64,000 nt of DNA, taken from NCBI GenBank assembly GCA_965217605.1, contig CBDCJB010000012.1:443415-507414 (forward strand), read 5' to 3'. Position numbers and translations under genes: made by a program. A model generated the notes under the pieces. That model worked only from the letters and a program-made list of their open reading frames with translations. It was not told the DNA's origin and ran no database searches. Below are positions 37,506 to 47,032 of this stretch, piece after piece (positions within the stretch are counted from its first letter, which is position 1; every line of letters starts with the position of its first letter). This DNA is from JAYYZW01 sp965217605 (GTDB taxonomy: Bacteria > Pseudomonadota > Gammaproteobacteria > Ga0077536).

Positions 37506-39337
37506 CGTGGCATCCTCCTTCTAAAAGGGTCAGGTATCCACGAAAGCGGGTCAACTCCACTCTGATTGAAAGTGATCTCTTTGTGAAAATAGACATTATG
37601 GGTGAGGACAAACACTTGCTTGATATGACCAGTGCCAGAACGCACATCACCAAACAATCTCTTAATCAGGCTGCTCACAATAAACAAAATATCATTGTCA
37701 AGGCTTGAAACCGGGTCATCAATGACAACAATACGGTTTTTCGTCATTCCGCTTTCAGACGTACTCCCCTTTAACAAATGGTAGAAATATAGGAAAGTAA
37801 CAAATGATCGCTCTCCTTCACTAAGCGTTTCTTTTGCCTCAGTACCATCAGGACGAACAATGCTGTAGTACCCGTCTTTCTTTGATTTGGAGATTTCGAA
37901 ACCTGTAAACCCAAACGATGACAACAACGCATTTATTTCATCAATGGTGGGCTGAATGCTTGTTAAATGTTTTTCCAGCATCCTGATCTCACCGATCTTT
38001 TTTTCCTTTTCGATTTGCTTGTTTTCAATGCCTTGGTTTAGGCTTTTTATTGCTGCTTCAAGATATGTCTTCCTGCGCTTATAGCTGTTATAAACAGTCT
38101 TGGCCTCTTCGGTCACATATTTCCATATTCGTGAGGTGAGGATGTGTTTCTCTTGGTCAATGTTATCTACGGTCCGATTATGACGTGCTATTTTTTCGTT
38201 TGCTTCCTCAATGGCCTGACTTATTTCTTCCAAAATGTCTTTCAACGAATCCAGCTGTATAACAAGGCGAGCCTCGTTCTTTTTACGCTCTATATGTTGT
38301 TTATTTGCAGCGATCTTTGCTTCAACCAGACTCGTTTGTGGTTCCAGCTTTTCACTGTCTAGATATTGTGGGGGAGCATCGACTATGTTTTGCAGGTATT
38401 CGACAATTGTGGTGCTATACACCTCATAATTTGTTGCCAATTGTTCAATTTTGCCGATGTCATTCAAATAGGTTTCGTCAAAATAATCGTTCAAGCTCTG
38501 GGCAAATGATTCATCTGTTTTTTGCTGGCAAAACGGGCAGATAGCATCATTTTCATCATGGTACGCTCGCCCCTGTTTCACCCAGTCACTATTACCGAGC
38601 TTCTTAATCATGGCAGCGATATCAACATCGTCCTTGCCGATAACGTTCTTGGCCAAGATGTCTACCGTTTCAAGATTCACCAGATCGGAATACAGTAGCG
38701 GCGGAATGTCGGGCACCTTTTTAAGATTATCCGCAAATACAGTTCTACATTTAGCCTTCAGCTCTCCCAATGTCTGTAACTCTTCTTCATTGCCCTCTGC
38801 CTCTTCTAGTAGCTTGGCCTTGAACTTGGCTTTATCGCCCCTAAAACCTTTGAAAGCATCTTTAAAGTCCTCGTCATATTTTCGTTTTAGCGCCCAGCAC
38901 TGTTCCTCAAATTCACTTTCAAAATTCGCCAGTTCTGCTTCCTTTCCTCCCGTTCCATCATCACCGACCAAGGTCTTCTTTTTTCCCTGGATATCAGCTT
39001 CCATCTGATCGGATTCGGCCTTGGCATCTTCTATCGCCTGTACATCAGCCTCATTTTTCTCACCCAGAGTAAATATTCCTTTTAGCTCAGCATCCGAGTT
39101 GAAATTCTTATCTACAAAATCCCGGTTATACACCAACGATTCCAGCTTATTCCCACGACGCCAGATAACCGAGCATTCTGAGTATTCATCCGCGTCCGCG
39201 TCGGCTATCAATCTTGAAATCGTCGTTTTGCCAGAACCGTTCGCTCCATAAAAGAAGTTATTTCGAGACAAACCTTCTATAGCCTGTTCGTCGTCTCCAA
39301 AGCTAGCAACAGACTTTATTTTTATACCTTCGATCAC
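37457..39337 (-). pseudogene. AAA_13 ATPase with CxxC hook, C-terminus replaced by IS3
   Basis: The native part (37560-39337, about 592 residues) has Walker A GANGSGKT (31-38), a long coiled coil with a CPFC pair at 267-270 in the middle, a second coiled coil, the ABC signature LSEGERS, Walker B IVVIDDP with SSLDND, and FVLTHN. This Rad50/SMC-like layout with a zinc-hook-like CxxC recalls RloC-type anticodon-nuclease ATPases; PrrC and other AAA_13 defence ATPases also fit. Any C-terminal effector domain is gone: after the IS3 border the frame adds 34 IS-encoded residues. The start is GTG 39337. Confidence 0.82.
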
Positions 39338-39519
39338 TGAAGTGCTTACATTAACTGGTCCAGGTTGAAAATTAGTTTACGCAGCTATTGGCTGATTAGA
39401 TATTCAACGCAAACTGGTATGGATTACTAACATTTTCGAACTCAAGCATCATCAAGCCAAAGCACTGAATTACCCCGGCTTTTCCGTCGACTTTTTCGTT
39501 TTAATCAAGCTGCCCTGGC
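39338..39519. other. Gap without a recognised gene
   Basis: AT-rich leader of the AAA_13 gene, presumably holding its promoter; no confident -35/-10 assignment. Confidence 0.35.
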
Positions 39520-39895
39520 CGAGCTCTATAGTTGCTCATATTATGCTCGCTCGAACTCCGCCGACGGTACGTCACCGATCGGCTCGAGCAATCGCCGGTT
39601 ATTGAACCACTCGACTCATTCGAGAACGTGATGCCATGGCGCACGCCGGTTAATGAGTTCGGTCGTATACAGACCGATTGAGCCGGTCACGATCATCGCT
39701 CGTCACTCCGGCACACAAACGCTCGTCGCACTCAGCCTGCTGCACCCATGTACGCAACGTCTCGCGTACAGCCTATCTTGCCCGAAATTGACTTAATCGT
39801 GGCCGACTGCGGGCCGTGTTCCTGTTGATGCTCGAACACCATACGCAACGCACGCTCATGTACTTCCGGGGAATAGCTTGTTCGTGATTCCATCC
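39520..39895 (-). mobile_element. Degenerate IS3-family remnant
   Basis: Minus-strand fragments of an IS3 element: an orfA start (MESRTSYSPEVHERALRMVF onward, from 39893) that frameshifts after GKIGCTR, and near the other end an orfB tail reading RLLEPIGDVPSAEFERA. The middle is deleted and several stops interrupt both pieces. Confidence 0.75.
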
Positions 39896-39936
39896 TTTCA
39901 AGTTGTGGAGTCTCCGAGACTCCCGAGGCGATTCAC

Positions 39937-40283
39937 TGTGCGCCAGAGCTCACCAATTGCCCCAGATTAGGAGAGCAAGAAAACGAGTACACAGAGTGTC
40001 GATCTTAGAGATCTCGCAATGGCAACGATTTGGCGCACTCTGGCACTAATGGTGAGAGCAGCTCATCGTTGAAATGTGATCAGCGAAACGATCTCAATTA
40101 ACTGACTTCTCTATAGAGCCCTTTTTATGGTGTCTGACGCCAGACAGATGGAATCCTCAAGTCTTCCTTCTCATAATCATAAAGGCAAATCAATGCAGTG
40201 GGAGGGGATCGCGGTCCTTTGATTTTTTTAACGCACGTAAAAATTATTCATTCATGCGCGCTCTTACGCATGAATGAATGAAT
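39937..40283. repeat. Structured repeat, copy 1
   Basis: Full-length copy of a repeat shared with 43106-43453 and 53104-53292. It begins with a long imperfect hairpin (CGCCAGAGCTCACCAATT against CGATTTGGCGCACTCTGG), continues with a conserved unpaired block (GATCAGCGAAACGATCTCAA, TTAACTGACTTCTCTA) and ends in a 12-13 bp hairpin (ATTCATTCATGCG / CGCATGAATGAAT). No coding potential is apparent. Confidence 0.75.
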
Positions 40284-40336
40284 ATTTCGCTTCGACAATT
40301 CAATATCCTGCTGATTGATGTCAGTAGCCTGTGGAG

Positions 40337-40440
40337 CGCGCGCGAGATTCTTCGCCCTGATGTCCTGTGCCCAGGTCGAAATCGTAAATCTACCGTCAGC
40401 TCACTCGTGGCACACGGAAGAGAGCAGGGTACCGCCAACC
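40337..40440 (-). pseudogene. Diverged fragment of the PPOX-class gene (third copy)
   Basis: This stretch is clearly alignable, with many substitutions, to the middle of the PPOX genes at 42229 and 50376 (GCGCGAGATTCTTCGCCCTG against GCGCCAGATTCTTGGCCTTG). It has lost both ends, so it is a decayed relic. Confidence 0.7.
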
Positions 40441-40462
40441 TTGCTGTTGACGTTTTCCGTTA

Positions 40463-40563
40463 ACATCTTCTAAGTCGGCTTGGCCGGCTGAATACTGCTT
40501 GCGCGTCGCACGCCGAATGGCTTTGACGTGTTGTTCTGCACTTTCTTTCTGTTTCTTACTCAT
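40463..40563 (-). mobile_element. IS3-family orfA start fragment
   Basis: The frame MSKKQKESAEQHVKAIRRAT followed by RKQYSA matches the N-terminus of a common IS3-family OrfA and then breaks into unrelated sequence. Only about 30 codons remain. Confidence 0.6.
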
Positions 40564-40658
40564 CGTCGCTCCCCTCAGAGCTTCGACAAGCCACAATGAC
40601 TCCCTTACCTAACTACTGCAATCTGTCTCATAAAATGCTGACGGGGAACAGTTAGCCA

Positions 40659-41120
40659 TTACATATTTTCCATTAGGTATGCGTGTATATGGTTTAACAC
40701 ATATTTTTCTAAGGTTCCTTTGGATGTGCAAGACCTTTTCGTTGGAGGGTAGTTTCCAAAACGCCATACTCGGGAGAAGGACGCATTTACATTCACGGTA
40801 ACCGGCTTTTCCTCTCTAACAAATACGTTGAAGCTGACGTTGGTTTGTTCAGGAATTTCTAACGTGTATTTTCCGCAATCTGCAATATGGTTTACTGCTG
40901 TATCTTGCCCTATATAGAGTTGTTCAGCGTAGATTACTCCACTGTCCTTTTCTATGGTTTTTATTTGAATATTATTACTTGTGAAGTAGTCCATTAGTCC
41001 GGCCCACACCTTTTCCGGGGGTGCGTCGAAGTTTCTTTGAGATTCTACGCGGTGCTGGACTGGTGCTGTGGCGCATGAACAGAGGAAGACAGTCATGAGT
41101 ATGGGTTGGCTGTATCGCAT
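40659..41120 (-). CDS. Uncharacterised lipoprotein
   Basis: A 153-residue protein with a lipoprotein signal (MRYSQPILMTVFLCSC, lipobox at FLCSC). The mature part (NFDAPPEKVWAGLMDYFTSN, DSGVIYAEQLYIGQ) is alpha/beta with no family I can name. It is the only complete-looking gene between structured repeats 1 and 2 other than the duplicated pair. Confidence 0.65.
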   Translation of the reverse strand: MRYSQPILMTVFLCSCATAPVQHRVESQRNFDAPPEKVWAGLMDYFTSNNIQIKTIEKDSGVIYAEQLYIGQDTAVNHIADCGKYTLEIPEQTNVSFNVFVREEKPVTVNVNASFSRVWRFGNYPPTKRSCTSKGTLEKYVLNHIHAYLMENM

Positions 41121-41480
41121 TTCTCTCCCCTAGACGGAATAACAATCCCCGGCTTAAGGGAAGCCGGGCCATACTCACAATCCTTCGGAAAGATGGAATG
41201 TTCCCGCCTATTCGCCAACAGGGGTGATCAAGCCCCCGTTATTAATGGCTGTTCTATTCAACGGGTAACCCGACACAGCGGGATTCCCGAAGGATTTGTG
41301 AGCGGGAAAGATTGTCTGATCGGCCAGAAAAGAAATCAAATTCTCTATCACAACGCCATTTCGTTCCTAAGACGATTTCTCGTTTGAGAGCGACAGAACG
41401 CTTAGAAAGCGCCAGGATGCGTTGAGAGTGGCCTAGAAAGCGCTAACTATACTCTGCCTACTGAAAGGGGAAGCTTGCGA
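41121..41480. other. Non-coding stretch with IS-end relic
   Basis: No gene is seen. The right end holds a sequence like an IS3 terminal repeat (CTAGAAAGCGCTAACTATAC) and the 14-mer GAAAGGGGAAGCTT at 41463-41476, which recurs just outside the other copy of the duplication at 51179-51192. Confidence 0.4.
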
Positions 41481-41626
41481 TCGGGATGGACCGTGCCTAC
41501 TTTGGGGGTGTCGAACGTGGAGAACGGAATGTAGCAGCGTTGAATCTTGTTCGAATCGCCACGGCGCTGCATGTCGAGGTGGGCGAGCTGTTCCCGTCAG
41601 TTAGCTCCCTTCGGAAACTTCGTTAG
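41481..41626 (+). pseudogene. 5'-truncated XRE regulator (copy A)
   Basis: The last 48 residues of the XRE protein encoded whole at 49531 (GMDRAYFGGVERGERNVAAL to SSLRKLR) without its start; the duplication border cuts it. Confidence 0.85.
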
Positions 41627-41785
41627 CCTGCAGTACGCCTGCTGCTTGTCAGTCTCTGTCGTCAGCGCCTATGAGGCAGAAATCCTCCGTTATTCAATAA
41701 CCCAAATCTGTCTCAAGGGCGCTGACGGGGGGCAGGGGCGGCGGCGACGATACCGACGTCGATCTTCTGACCATCGGTGCAGAGT

Positions 41786-42232
41786 TTAATTTCTAGCTTT
41801 TTGCTCGTCCCATAGCTGTTGCGCTTCCGCCCATCCTTGCGGGCGTTGCGTGCCGTCCTCCAGTTTCCAGCCGATCGGACCGACCAACTGCAACATGAAT
41901 TCCGTCTCCTGTGTCATCGTCGTGCGATCGTGTATCGCGCCAGCGGCCTCGTAGATATATCCGTTCGCGCGGCCGGTCGTACCGCCCATACGTTCACCAC
42001 CGCGGACCTCGATCTCGCCTTTGAAGACATAGCCTTCGGCGGGCCCGTGGTGCACGTGAGGGGCGAACGTCGAGCCGGCCGGGCACCGGAACACGACGGT
42101 CCACGAACCGATCTCGGGCGACACGTGAAGCAGCTTCCACTGTACCCCGCCGGTTTGAAAATCCTCCGCGAAATCTTCCCACTCCATCTGATCGACCTGC
42201 AGGTATTCGTCTGCGAGTTTTGGTTTCATCAT
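41786..42232 (-). CDS. ChrR-like cupin protein (copy A)
   Basis: A 148-residue single cupin: WTVVFRCPAGSTFAPHVHHG with the His metal ligands, EGYVFKGEIEVRGGE and IHDRTTMTQETEFMLQLVGP. Such proteins bind a metal and act as small dioxygenase-like or sensor proteins; the substrate is unknown. Its ATG overlaps the stop of the PPOX gene (4 bp), so the two are translationally coupled. Confidence 0.82.
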   Translation of the reverse strand: MMKPKLADEYLQVDQMEWEDFAEDFQTGGVQWKLLHVSPEIGSWTVVFRCPAGSTFAPHVHHGPAEGYVFKGEIEVRGGERMGGTTGRANGYIYEAAGAIHDRTTMTQETEFMLQLVGPIGWKLEDGTQRPQGWAEAQQLWDEQKARN

Positions 42233-42657
42233 CGAGTCTCCTCATGGTCATCCCTAAAATCCCAGGCCCTCACGGTGCCCGGCGTGAGCCTTATAAGCTC
42301 GAGGGCGTCGTCCGCGAAGGTTTCAGTATAGGCGAGCCCCGCCTCTTTGCCCATATAACGCTGCGCTAAGCGCCGCACCAGCGGCATAAGATCGGGGAGG
42401 GCTTCGACGGTCGCTTTACCGCTAACCTCGATGCCGCGGTAGGGGAGTTCGTTTTCCGCCACGATGATGGTAGCCCGGGGGTCGCGCGCCAGATTCTTGG
42501 CCTTGATGTCCTGCGCCCAGATCGAGATCGAAAACCCACCGTCAGCCCACTCGTGCCACACGGGAGAGAGTAGGATGCTGCCGTCTTTGCGATGCGTGGC
42601 GAGCGTCGGAAGCTCCAATAAGTCTCCGAGGTCGGCAACCGTGAGATCCTTGCGCAT
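42229..42657 (-). CDS. PPOX-class flavin/F420-binding protein (copy A)
   Basis: A 142-residue split-barrel protein: LLELPTLATHRKDGSILLSP, ISIWAQDIKAKNLARDPRAT, YRGIEVSGKATVE. It likely binds FMN or F420 and reduces or oxidises a small molecule. First gene of the PPOX-cupin pair. Confidence 0.82.
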   Translation of the reverse strand: MRKDLTVADLGDLLELPTLATHRKDGSILLSPVWHEWADGGFSISIWAQDIKAKNLARDPRATIIVAENELPYRGIEVSGKATVEALPDLMPLVRRLAQRYMGKEAGLAYTETFADDALELIRLTPGTVRAWDFRDDHEETR

Positions 42658-43023
42658 TGCATGATCTTACCAATTTCAACGGGATTACAACCATGCCGAT
42701 CGATCCATTGCTGGAAACCCTGACCGAAGCCTGGAACGATCAGGATGTCGATACGATTTGCTGTGTTTCCCAACAATCATCCAATGTAATCTAGAGTCGG
42801 CAGTTGCATTTTGCGCATTTGCGCGGGGTGATCAACGGCATGACGCGCGGAGCCATCAGGGAGTGCAAGCGTGCCATCGTGCTGTGCTCGTCGCACCGTT
42901 CTACGTCATGGAGTATCTGGACGGCTGGGTGTTGACCGATAGCGTGATAAAGAAGACGGGCTCTTTTCAGATCATGCCGTACGGTCGGCTTGCCTATCCT
43001 GTCAGAAAGCTCCAGCTACACTC

Positions 43024-43105
43024 TGTCTGCTGCAGGGAAGCTCGCGACCCGTGCACACACCAAGTGCGGCATAAATGTGAACGACAAAAAGCGTGAAATT
43101 CACAC
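43024..43105. other. Short junction before structured repeat 2
   Basis: No gene. ACGACAAAAAGCGTG at 43081 also has a counterpart before repeat 3 (ACGACAAAAAACGC at 53079), so the repeat family may begin about 25 bp earlier than its hairpin. Confidence 0.4.
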
Positions 43106-43453
43106 GGTGCGCCATAGCTCACCAAATGCGCGAGATTAGGAGCTCTCAAAAACGAGCATCAACAGAGCTTCTATCTGAGAGAACTCCTAATGGTCGCGAT
43201 TTGGTGCGCTCTGGCGCTAATGGTGAGAGCAGTTCATCGTTGAAGTGCGATCAGCGAAGCCATCTCAATTAACTTATTTCTCTACGAATCTTTTTCTGGT
43301 TATCTAACGTCAGACAGACGTGCCTCTCAGATCCTCAGTTTTCTAACCGTTAAGGTGGATCAATCTAATCAGCGAGGATCGCAGCGCCTTTAGTATTTTT
43401 TAATGCACGTAAAGATTATTCATTCATTCGCGCTCTGGCGCATGAATGAATAA
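43106..43453. repeat. Structured repeat, copy 2
   Basis: A full-length copy. The outer hairpin arms are GCGCCATAGCTCACCAAATG and CGATTTGGTGCGCTCTGGCG; an inner hairpin ATTAGGAG/CTCCTAAT sits between them. The terminal hairpin ATTCATTCATTCGC / GCGCATGAATGAAT keeps its pairing although bases differ from copy 1. It ends about 40 bp after the stop of the OLD-like gene. Confidence 0.75.
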
Positions 43454-44619
43454 TCCGCATTTAACGCTATTAAACAGGAATCGAATTTTGGCATTTCAAT
43501 TATCTACTCCCTTGAGTAATTGCAGTGCCTGTACGAGCTTATCTCCAAGGTAGTTTTCCAGACAGTCCCCCGATCTAAAGCGTTTCTCCGGCAAACGCGC
43601 TATAGCTCGTCCCACAGCGACCTCCCATGGCTTTGTTGATCCTGTAAGCCCCACAAGGACATTCCTCAAATCCTTAAGCAGAAAGCAACGACGATTCCAA
43701 TCGCTCTCTTTAAACTCGCTAGCGACAATGTGTTGAGGATGCTCCGGGATCTTTTCAATCCATTCTTCGATATCCTTTTGTAGCTTCTGCCAATTCGTCC
43801 CTAGCTCTTCTAAAACATCATCCGTCACTATTAGATTCTCGGCATTTCGACACCTCAAACGACACCTGACCACCAAACCTTCATCTTCGATATGCTCCGG
43901 ATCATTATCGCGATCCCGTACTGAGAACGCCTTGGCTTCGTCATAGACGCTTTTCATCAAATCGTCTGCTAAACGTTCATACTTGTTCATCGACTCAACG
44001 TTTCCCGCTATACACGGGTATACCGATACTTGACCCTCTGAATGGCGTACGGCTGCTTGCCAGATGCGTTCATCGTCTTCGCCTTCGACGATGAGAGGTG
44101 GTTTCTCATTAAATACATTTGATAGCGGGTGAGCACCAAACATTGGCAAGATCGTTTTCCATACTTCGTCGGCTTTTTTAAAACATAGTGTTTGGGTATA
44201 AAAATCTTTCAAACCTATTCGAATGTCTGGATCGAAGGCACACAGACTCGAGACTATGGTCGTGCTGTGAGTCGCGATCATCACTTTCCCGTTTACATCC
44301 TTCATGGAACTGACCAGCAACTTCATCAATTTGTCTTGGAGGTCTGGATGCAGGTGCACGTCCGGTTCATCTAGAAGCAACCAATTTTCCTGGTCCAAGT
44401 ATTTTTCCAACTTGCACAGATACGAAAAATGGAGGATTTCAATTGCAAGACTGACGAGTTCCGACTCTCCACTACTTAGTTCTGATGCATTTATTGTCTG
44501 TTTATTTTCTTTCCTTAAGAGGTTGAGTCCTAATGACTCGGATCGTTGTAGCTCAACACGATCCAAGACCGTGTTAATTAGAGCTATCACGTCATCAAAT
44601 TTGAAAGACGACCCTCTAA

Positions 44620-46225
44620 CCTGCAAATTGCACCAATAGAAACGGCGGTCCTGTAGTTTCCTATATAATTCAAAGTGCTAACAACGAATAAAGGAAGGGA
44701 CCGCCGTGACGAAATGTTACCAGAGATCGTTCGAATTTCCACGTGTTAATCGCCGCATTGTCGAAGCCAGATTCGACGGTGGCGACATCACTTCCGATGG
44801 TGGCGTGTTGCTATTGCGGCAGGCAGATCGGTTAACGGGTTTGAGTGATTCGATTGCGCGGGCGCTGTCGGATCCCCGCCGTCAGGCGAGTTGCGATCAT
44901 GATGTGCCGGGTCTGGTTCGGCAACGCCTGTATGCGATTGCGCTGGGCTATGAAGACCTGAACGATCATGACGGATTGCGTCAAGACGTGGCACTGCAGA
45001 CAGCAGTGGAACGTGATCAATGGTTGGCCAGTGCATCGACCTTATGCCGTTTTGAGAACCGGGCTGATCGGGAGACTGCCTGGCGGTTGCACGAAGTGCT
45101 GCTCGATCAGTTCATCGCCTCGTTCAAGCGTGCACCGAAAAAGTTGATACTGGACTTCGATGCGACCGATGACCCGGTACACGGTGAACAGGACGGTCGC
45201 TTCTTTCACGGCTATTACCGGCACTACTGTTTTCTGCCACTGTATGTATTCTGCGGTCATCAGTTGCTGGTGAGCTATCTTCGTCCGAGCAACATCGATG
45301 GTGCCAAACACAGCTGGGCGATTTTGTCGTTGTTGGTCAAAAGACTGCGGCAAGTGTGGCCAAAGGTGCGGATCATCTTCCGCGGTGACGGTGGCTTTTG
45401 CCGCTGGAAGATGCTGCGCTGGTGTGATCATCACGAGGTCGGCTACATCATCGGACTGGCTAAGAATAAGTGCTTGAACCGGCTCACGGCATCCTTGCAG
45501 GATGAGGCCGCGGCGTGCTTTGCCGCCACCGGACATAAAGTGCGCTGGTTCACCGATTTCCAATACGCTGCCCGCAGCTGGGATGGTGCGCGTCGCGTGA
45601 TCGCCAAGATCGAGCACTCGCAGCACGGTGTCAATCCGCGTTATGTGGTGACCAACCTTGAAGGCGATGCCAAGCAGCTGTACGACAAGCTTTACTGTGC
45701 CCGCGGTGACATGGAAAACCGCATCAAGGAAAACCAACTGGATATGTTCGGCGATCGCACCTCCTGTCAACACTGGTGGCCGAATCAGTTCCGATTGTTA
45801 CTCGTCTCGCTGGCCTACACCCTGATCGAGGCGATCCGGCGGATCGCATTGAAAGGTACCGAGCTGGCCAACGCTTATGTCGGTACCATCCGTTTAAAGC
45901 TGTTCAAGATCGGTGCCGTGATCCTGAAAAATACGCGCCGTATCCGTTTCCTTTTGGCCAGCGGTTGTCCTTACAAGGAACTCTACTTCCTGGCCGCGAA
46001 TCGACTCGCACCCGGATAAACCCGAAACGATTAAAGCATTCGCGTGTTGAAAACACGTATGGATGCCTTTGCCTGAAAAACGACTTCTCAGCAAAAATTA
46101 CTGCGGTAACGTCCTTGCCACTCGGGAATGAGTAGACCAGTCCCTGCAATCGCCGATGACAATCGATTGAACGGCCAACTTGCCAACAAAACCGCCTAAA
46201 TTTATTCACTCATGCAATATGCAGG
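44620..46225. mobile_element. IS1380-family insertion sequence, copy 2
   Basis: A 1606-bp element with imperfect ends (left CCTGCAAATTGCA, right TGCAATATGCAGG) and a 4-bp CTAA duplication on both sides. It is a different member from the element at 14634, with similar organisation. Confidence 0.9.
44706..46019 (+). CDS. IS1380-family transposase
   Basis: A 437-residue DDE transposase: FDGGDITSDGGVLLLRQADR, LDFDATDDPVHGEQDG, FRGDGGFCRWKMLRW, and YCARGDMENRIKENQLDMF. Complete frame from GTG 44706 behind AAGGAAGGG. Compared with the other IS1380 transposase it keeps a DATDDPVHG block of similar type but differs widely. Confidence 0.92.
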   Translation: MTKCYQRSFEFPRVNRRIVEARFDGGDITSDGGVLLLRQADRLTGLSDSIARALSDPRRQASCDHDVPGLVRQRLYAIALGYEDLNDHDGLRQDVALQTAVERDQWLASASTLCRFENRADRETAWRLHEVLLDQFIASFKRAPKKLILDFDATDDPVHGEQDGRFFHGYYRHYCFLPLYVFCGHQLLVSYLRPSNIDGAKHSWAILSLLVKRLRQVWPKVRIIFRGDGGFCRWKMLRWCDHHEVGYIIGLAKNKCLNRLTASLQDEAAACFAATGHKVRWFTDFQYAARSWDGARRVIAKIEHSQHGVNPRYVVTNLEGDAKQLYDKLYCARGDMENRIKENQLDMFGDRTSCQHWWPNQFRLLLVSLAYTLIEAIRRIALKGTELANAYVGTIRLKLFKIGAVILKNTRRIRFLLASGCPYKELYFLAANRLAPG

Positions 46226-46628
46226 CTAACTGCTTCCGTTTGCTCTATTGATCGCAGAACGAGAGTTTCCAAATTACGAAACTCAGCCACGCTAGAGGGT
46301 TTGAATTGTCCCCACTGGTTCTGGCGCCTGGATTGCTCAAACCAAGTCGGGTTGCTGTCCCGATTCGTCTCTATGACTCCTTCATAGGTCAGCTGTCCTC
46401 CACGTTCGGGCGTGATGTATCTAATGCAAGCGGTTTTCCCAGATAGAGCGGTATCTATTTCCCTAAGAAGAGTACTCTTGCCCGAACCATTCTTTCTAAG
46501 AACTACGTTAATTGAACCATGACCGATAAAGCTGGTGCCGTCGTTCAAATTCATTCTTTGAATGATTCAATCTGCTTTAAGCTAGTGTCAAGCCCCTGGC
46601 CTGTCTGATTTCTTCGGACCACTCATTA

Positions 46629-46800
46629 CTTGAAGACGACTCCATCAAGCGTGTGCTTTGATGGGTTGATGAACGCCTTCCGAGTCGGGTTTCCGAGGCT
46701 CGAGTGTGGTCGAACCTCGTTGTAGTGTCTTCTCCATGTCTCGATCAGGGTCTTTGCCCCCTGCAAGCTTCGGAACCCTTCGAGGCTCAAGCATGCGGAT
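46629..46800 (-). mobile_element. IS3-family orfB tail remnant
   Basis: The minus strand reads GFRSLQGAKTLIETWRRHYN, EVRPHSSLGNPTRKAFINP and stop, the C-terminus of an IS3 OrfB. Nothing upstream of it remains. Confidence 0.75.
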
Positions 46801-46828
46801 TCGTAGTTGTATAGTTCAACGGACTAAC

Positions 46829-46966
46829 GGCGATGAAGTCCTCGACCTATACCTGTTCGACACCCTTGCCTAGGTCAGAGACATCACCCCGTGCTGGCTA
46901 CACACCTACAACGAGCATCGTCCCCACGAGTCGCTCGGCCGGATCCCGCCCTCGGTGTTCCGCTAA
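46829..46966 (+). mobile_element. Second IS3-family orfB tail remnant
   Basis: The plus strand reads EVLDLYLFDTLA, a stop, then VRDITPCWLHTYNEHRPHES and LGRIPPSVFR before TAA, another IS3 OrfB end with an internal stop. It abuts the 3' end of the DUF262 gene. Confidence 0.7.
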
Positions 46967-47032
46967 CGAATCGTCGAGAATTCTGGTTTCTAACTGTTTA
47001 CTTGACGGGGAAGCATCGATGACAAATAACTC

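Larger units (their letters stand above)
36311..37559 (-). mobile_element. IS3-family insertion sequence, intact
   Basis: A 1249-bp element bounded by inverted repeats starting TGGAGTTG (left TGGAGTTGCCCCGTTTCCG, right TGGAGTTGACCCGCTTTCG read inward), with orfA and orfB complete. The bases outside (AAAG left, CTCT right) are not a target duplication, so the present neighbours were probably joined by an IS-mediated deletion. Confidence 0.88.
41481..43023. repeat. 1.54-kb direct duplication, copy A
   Basis: Nearly identical to 49625-51170; the two PPOX/cupin gene pairs show no amino-acid difference. It contains a 5'-truncated XRE gene, a hairpin, cupin and PPOX genes, the start of a SnoaL-like gene (42693-42794, MPIDPLLETLTEAWNDQDVD then stop) and a plus-strand scrap reading VAPFYVMEYLDGWVLTD, as in aminoglycoside-phosphotransferase-like proteins. 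Both copies end in the same IS3-end-like sequence. Confidence 0.92.
43496..46554 (-). pseudogene. OLD-like ATPase/TOPRIM nuclease split by IS1380
   Basis: Removing 44620-46225 and one CTAA duplicate restores a 482-residue frame. N-terminal ATPase: KNGSGKSTLLRE Walker A, signature LSSGESELVSLA, Walker B WLLLDEPDVHLHP, then VMIATHSTTIVSS. C-terminal TOPRIM-like part: PPLIVEGEDDERIWQAAVR and SVRDRDND. This is the order of OLD-family nucleases, many of which defend against phage. The first Gly of Walker A is Arg (RKNGSGKS), a possible weakness. Low GC. Confidence 0.82.

Noticed and set aside
37457..37560. The last 34 residues of the AAA_13 frame as a real domain.
   Set aside because: They are the IS3 terminal region and orfA start read in another frame.
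39937..43453. The structured repeats as integron attC sites.
   Set aside because: Neither hairpin shows the GTTRRRY/RYYYAAC simple-site pair, full copies are far longer than the usual attC, and no integron integrase is present.
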